A stretch of DNA of 9,906 nt from the NCBI GenBank assembly GCA_945903675.1, contig CAMDOP010000106.1:1-9906 (forward strand), written 5' to 3'. This document shows positions 7,336 through 9,906 of the stretch, in pieces. Each line of letters begins with the position of its first letter. Within the stretch, counting starts at the first letter, position 1. The notes below the pieces were generated by a model. It was given only the letters and a program-made list of their open reading frames with translations, was not told the origin of the DNA and ran no database searches. Source of the DNA: Crenothrix polyspora. GTDB taxonomy: Bacteria > Pseudomonadota > Gammaproteobacteria > Methylococcales > Methylomonadaceae. The position numbers were made by a program, and so were the translations under genes.

Positions 7336-8430
7336 CTATATAGGCAACGCAGGTCCAATATTACCCCAACTCAATATCGCACCACACCCACGAGTTTCAT
7401 ATAAATCGATGCGATCTAAATGGGGTAAAAGTGGAGATGCCTGTCCTTTAATCCACCGAATAAGGCTTTCTATATTCGTGTCTTCAAGCCCATCTATTTC
7501 ATAGAGAGGATGATGATCTAATCTTTTGAAAATTGGGTCAAATAATTGCTTCACATCACCGAAGTCAACTGTCCACCCTTTAACCTCATCCAGTTCAGCA
7601 TGTAAGTGCAAACGCAAAGTATAAGTATGCCCATGAATTCGTCTGCGGCTATCACCTTCGGGTGCGTGTTGAAGTTGCATGGCACTATCAAAAGTCATTT
7701 CTTTCCAAATACGGTAATTTTTACCATCAAAATGTGCGCCACAACTTGCCGTTTCATATACCGTGACCCATGATAATTCTGACAAATGAGGTTTGATGCG
7801 CTGCCAAATCCAACATGAAATAACCTCACTTGTTGGATTTGATAGCCCTGGTATATCATTCAGACACGCATGATCTAATTCTGCGTAAATAGGCGCCCAT
7901 AGAGAATCTAAATAATCATAATCAACACCAATTTCTCGCCCACCAATATCTTGATTCGCATGAAGTATGACTTCAAAACCATGTCCGTGCATACGCCCAC
8001 ACTTATGCCCTAATGGTACGTTAGGTAACTGATGCGCTGACTCAAAGGTATAACGCCGCCAAATATGAGCTTGTTCATGACTATCAATGTCGACCCCTTC
8101 ATTAACAGTACTTTGAACACTGATGGCGTCTATATGTGAAAGGTCAAGTTGAGAGCGAATCCAACGAGCGATGTTTTCATCAGTGGGTTGTTCTATTACA
8201 AGATTAAGATCATTGTAATCAAGGAGAGAAACTGCAGAAGCAAGTTGTTCTTGAAGTTGTTCAATTTCATTTCCAGGGAAACTAGCCCATTTTTCAGGCA
8301 GCGAACAACGGACTTCTGTCAAAAAACTATGTCCGTGAAGTTTTCTAGACCTATGCCCACTGGGAAGACAAGTTACAAGACGAGCTGCTTCAAAGTTTAC
8401 TGAAGCTGTATAGAGTAGTTGTTCAGACAT
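7336..8430 (-). CDS. queD: Triple-domain 6-carboxy-tetrahydropterin synthase, QueD type
   Basis: 364 residues, about three times the usual 120 of QueD, which makes 6-carboxy-5,6,7,8-tetrahydropterin from dihydroneopterin triphosphate. Three tandem T-fold (PTPS) domains are visible. The middle one (about 125-240) is complete: zinc histidines 133, 148 and 150, catalytic Cys144 in HKCGRMHGH, Asp186-His187 in LDH, Glu226 in YET, and the LNDIPGLSNPTSE stretch. The first (about 5-118) keeps HGH (32-34) but has Arg17 for the first zinc His, Ser28 for the Cys, LDY for LDH and Ser107 for the Glu. The third (about 243-350) keeps HGH (266-268), LDHH and Glu345 but has Met251 for the zinc His and Arg262 for the Cys. 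I chose the ATG at 8430 because homology starts there; a longer reading to 8541 would lie inside queC. It overlaps the queC stop by eight bases and lacks a strong ribosome site, implying coupling. Confidence 0.92.
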   Translation of the reverse strand: MSEQLLYTASVNFEAARLVTCLPSGHRSRKLHGHSFLTEVRCSLPEKWASFPGNEIEQLQEQLASAVSLLDYNDLNLVIEQPTDENIARWIRSQLDLSHIDAISVQSTVNEGVDIDSHEQAHIWRRYTFESAHQLPNVPLGHKCGRMHGHGFEVILHANQDIGGREIGVDYDYLDSLWAPIYAELDHACLNDIPGLSNPTSEVISCWIWQRIKPHLSELSWVTVYETASCGAHFDGKNYRIWKEMTFDSAMQLQHAPEGDSRRRIHGHTYTLRLHLHAELDEVKGWTVDFGDVKQLFDPIFKRLDHHPLYEIDGLEDTNIESLIRWIKGQASPLLPHLDRIDLYETRGCGAILSWGNIGPALPI

Positions 8431-9127
8431 TATTGAATTTGATATTAAGTGGATCAACAAGACCTGCCTCGGCAAATCCTTTTTCACGCAGTTGGCAGGA
8501 ATCACAGGCCCTGCAAGGGGCGCCATTCGCTTTTGGATCATAGCAAGAACTTGTTATTGAGTAATCAATGTCCAATGCTAGCCCTTTCTTGATTATTTGG
8601 GATTTAGTTAGTTCAATAAGAGGCGTATGAATTTTTATTCTCTTTAACCCTTCAACAGCAGATTTAGTAGCGAGGTTGGCCATATTTTCATAGGCATTTA
8701 TAAACTCCGGTCTACAATCTGGATAACCAGAATAATCTAATGCATTGACTCCTATATAGATATTGTAAGCCTGAAGCACTTCAGCCCAAGCTAATGCAAA
8801 AGACAAAAAAATTGTATTTCTTGCAGGAACATAAGTTACTGGAATCCCTATATCCATATCAGATATAGAACGATTTTTAGGTACTTCAATGTCACTAGTT
8901 AGTGCTGACCCACCAAAAAGCCGAAGATCTATATCTAAAACAATATGTTTGGCAACCCCCATAAGTTTCGCAACATTAGTAGCATTATCAAGTTCAACTT
9001 GATGTCTCTGCCCATAGCGAAATGAAAGTGCATAAACCTCAAACCCATCTGCCTTAGCTATCCCAAGGGTTGTAGTAGAGTCAAGTCCACCGCTTAATAG
9101 AATTACTGCTTTGGGAATATATGACAT
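8423..9127 (-). CDS. queC: 7-cyano-7-deazaguanine (preQ0) synthase QueC
   Basis: 234 residues, normal length for QueC, which uses ATP and ammonia to turn 7-carboxy-7-deazaguanine into preQ0, the base that dpd islands insert in DNA and also the queuosine precursor. The PP-loop SGGLDSTT is at 12-19, followed by LSFRYGQRHQVE (34-45). VTYVPARNTIFLS (97-109) and GVNALDYSGYPDCRPEF (126-142) are family signatures. A C-terminal zinc site uses Cys195, 205, 208 and 211 (C-x9-C-x2-C-x2-C). First gene of the que unit, with a modest AGG six bases before the ATG; its end overlaps queD by eight bases. Its promoter should lie in the 9128-9515 gap but I cannot pick a convincing one on the minus strand. All catalytic signatures are intact. 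Confidence 0.96.
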   Translation of the reverse strand: MSYIPKAVILLSGGLDSTTTLGIAKADGFEVYALSFRYGQRHQVELDNATNVAKLMGVAKHIVLDIDLRLFGGSALTSDIEVPKNRSISDMDIGIPVTYVPARNTIFLSFALAWAEVLQAYNIYIGVNALDYSGYPDCRPEFINAYENMANLATKSAVEGLKRIKIHTPLIELTKSQIIKKGLALDIDYSITSSCYDPKANGAPCRACDSCQLREKGFAEAGLVDPLNIKFNNV

Positions 9128-9239
9128 TTTATACCTATCATTTTTATTAAAAACTTAAAGGATGGAATAGAACAACAATAACACTTAAAACAGAGAAGCA
9201 TTCAACACCTAAAGCTGTAGCCATACCCTTACTTACTTT

Positions 9240-9268
9240 CTGACATCAAATTAACTGCATTATTTAAT
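9240..9268 (+). promoter_or_regulatory. Candidate sigma70 promoter, plus strand
   Basis: CTGACA (9240-9245) and TTTAAT (9263-9268) are separated by 17 bases; each hexamer matches five of six consensus bases. The predicted start is near 9275. Nothing recognisable is encoded just downstream, and AT-rich DNA produces such pairs by chance, but the terminator about 200 bases further on gives it some weight. Confidence 0.4.
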
Positions 9269-9481
9269 ATGAAAAGTAAAATTACACTTCCATTTTCTTG
9301 AATTCTAGCATCAATCCCCTACAGGTTTACTGTTAATTTATTTAAGCAAACAGAGATTTCCCTAGTTTCTTTTTATATTATTGCGCTATTTTTTACATAT
9401 GTATTGGAATTCCTCATTCGCAGAATGGGTAAACTCCATAGAGCTATTGAAGATATTAATATTTTCATGGCTCCACCCTGA
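9269..9481 (+). pseudogene. Possible decayed small membrane-protein ORF
   Basis: An ATG at 9269 reads MKSKITLPFS, hits a TGA at 9299-9301, then stays open in the same frame for 59 codons to a TGA at 9479-9481. The second part has a hydrophobic stretch (VSFYIIALFFTYVLEFLI) followed by a basic segment RRMGKLHRA, shaped like a small membrane protein. The final stop lies in the loop of the terminator hairpin. There is no clear ribosome site and no family is recognised. It may be a nonsense-interrupted remnant, or simply open by chance in AT-rich DNA; the predicted transcription start near 9275 would also lie past the ATG. Confidence 0.2.
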
Positions 9482-9499
9482 ATAGGGTGGAGGATTTTT
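9471..9499 (+). terminator. Intrinsic terminator, plus strand
   Basis: A perfect nine-base stem CTCCACCCT / AGGGTGGAG (9471-9479 with 9484-9492) closes a GAAT loop and is followed by GA and five T (9495-9499). The T-run lies on the plus side only, so it ends transcription arriving from the left. On the minus strand the same hairpin follows the right-edge gene by about 20 bases and could still stop transcripts with lower efficiency, because the bases after it (CCATGAAAAT) are not T-rich. Confidence 0.7.
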
Positions 9500-9515
9500 G
9501 TGGTTTAAACTAGTT

Positions 9516-9906
9516 TTACTTACCTACATCGTTAATTAATTGCTGGAATAATGATTTTTTAGCTTGAGCTAATGTCTCGAGTTCCAGGCTTGGAACGTTC
9601 CCAATTGAGAAAAACTTGAAGCTCAATGTTGCATCAGTAACTGCACTTAACTGCTTAATGACCTTACCATTCTTGACAACATCAACGGCACCAGACAACT
9701 TATAATCATAATCGTACCAAAATAGCGGCTCAAGAATAAAGAAAGTGAATCCAGTAAAAAATGCTTTTGCGGATTGAGAGCCGCTATGAAGATCAGCCGC
9801 AACATTAAATTGAGACTCTAATACAATCTCAGCTTTATCATCGGGTCTAGCTGGATAGTAGACTTCTTTTGCAAATTTAGATTTTTTTACTTCATTACTA
9901 AATGCT
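9516..9906 (-). CDS. Hypothetical protein, 3' part only
   Basis: The frame is open from the right edge to a TAA at 9518-9516, giving 129 visible residues with the N-terminus missing. A TTG at 9698 would give only 60 residues, but the frame upstream is clearly coding-like, so the gene is treated as partial. The visible part has a hydrophobic aromatic stretch AFFTGFTFFILEPLFWYDYDY (about residues 44-64 of the visible part), then beta-rich sequence (KLSGAVDVVKNGKVIKQLSA) and a helical tail ending QQLINDVGK. This looks like a small envelope protein or lipoprotein, but the signal peptide that would prove it is outside the window. No family is recognised. A hairpin with its stem ending 24 bases after the stop separates it from queC, so it is probably not in the que unit and may be host sequence flanking the island. 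Confidence 0.7.
   Translation of the reverse strand, partial: AFSNEVKKSKFAKEVYYPARPDDKAEIVLESQFNVAADLHSGSQSAKAFFTGFTFFILEPLFWYDYDYKLSGAVDVVKNGKVIKQLSAVTDATLSFKFFSIGNVPSLELETLAQAKKSLFQQLINDVGK

Larger units (their letters stand above)
9128..9515. other. Intergenic region upstream of queC
   Basis: About 390 AT-rich bases with no confident gene. On the minus strand it should contain the queC promoter and leader; no preQ1 riboswitch pattern is seen. On the plus strand it holds a strong-looking promoter, a broken reading frame and a hairpin terminator, listed separately. Confidence 0.6.

Noticed and set aside
6960..8403. Plus-strand reading frames at 6960-7145 and 8149-8403
   Set aside because: Antisense shadows of the queE and queD coding regions, which have intact family motifs throughout.
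8431..8541. Longer N-terminus of queD beginning at the ATG at 8541 (401 residues)
   Set aside because: These 37 codons lie inside queC in another frame and show no QueD-like sequence; homology begins right after the ATG at 8430.
9128..9300. preQ1 riboswitch in the queC leader
   Set aside because: Expected because of the pathway, but no stem-loop with the following A-rich pseudoknot tail typical of the preQ1-I class is seen on the minus strand upstream of queC.
9516..9698. A 60-residue protein starting at TTG 9698
   Set aside because: The same frame is open and protein-like all the way to the right edge, so this is the tail of a longer gene rather than a separate one.

Overview
The window carries the minus-strand half of what looks like a dpd (7-deazapurine-in-DNA) modification and restriction island from an AT-rich bacterium, most likely a gammaproteobacterium. 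The organism call rests on low G+C and on close resemblance of QueC and QueD motifs to enterobacterial-type proteins; it is an inference, not a species identification. All confident genes read right to left.

Right edge (about 9128-9906): the 3' part of a small, probably envelope-associated protein with no recognised function, then an intergenic stretch of about 390 bases. On the plus strand that stretch holds a good sigma70-like promoter, a decayed or chance reading frame, and a 9-bp hairpin terminator.

Centre right (6700-9127): queC, queD and queE, tightly packed with overlapping or abutting ends. With a GTP cyclohydrolase (FolE, not in this window) they would form the route GTP -> carboxy-tetrahydropterin (QueD) -> carboxy-deazaguanine (QueE) -> preQ0 (QueC). 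QueD is unusual: it is three consecutive T-fold domains in one 364-residue chain, and only the middle one keeps the full catalytic and zinc set.

A non-coding stretch of about 300 bases (6399-6699) follows. It holds two neighbouring perfect inverted repeats and a plausible -10 element just before the next gene, so the downstream genes are probably a separately controlled unit.

Left (1-6398): a 1011-residue SNF2-type helicase (DpdE-like), an 820-residue RecQ-like helicase with a zinc cluster (DpdF-like), a 292-residue protein (DpdG-like) and the first nine codons of another gene (position expected for dpdH). Size, order, helicase types and adjacency to preQ0 genes match the dpd island described in Salmonella Montevideo, where DpdA/B put preQ0 into DNA, DpdC converts it to the amido form, and the later dpd genes are needed for restriction of unmodified DNA. 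The modification genes dpdA-C are not in this window. Dpd names are from memory of gene order, length and domain type, without a database search.
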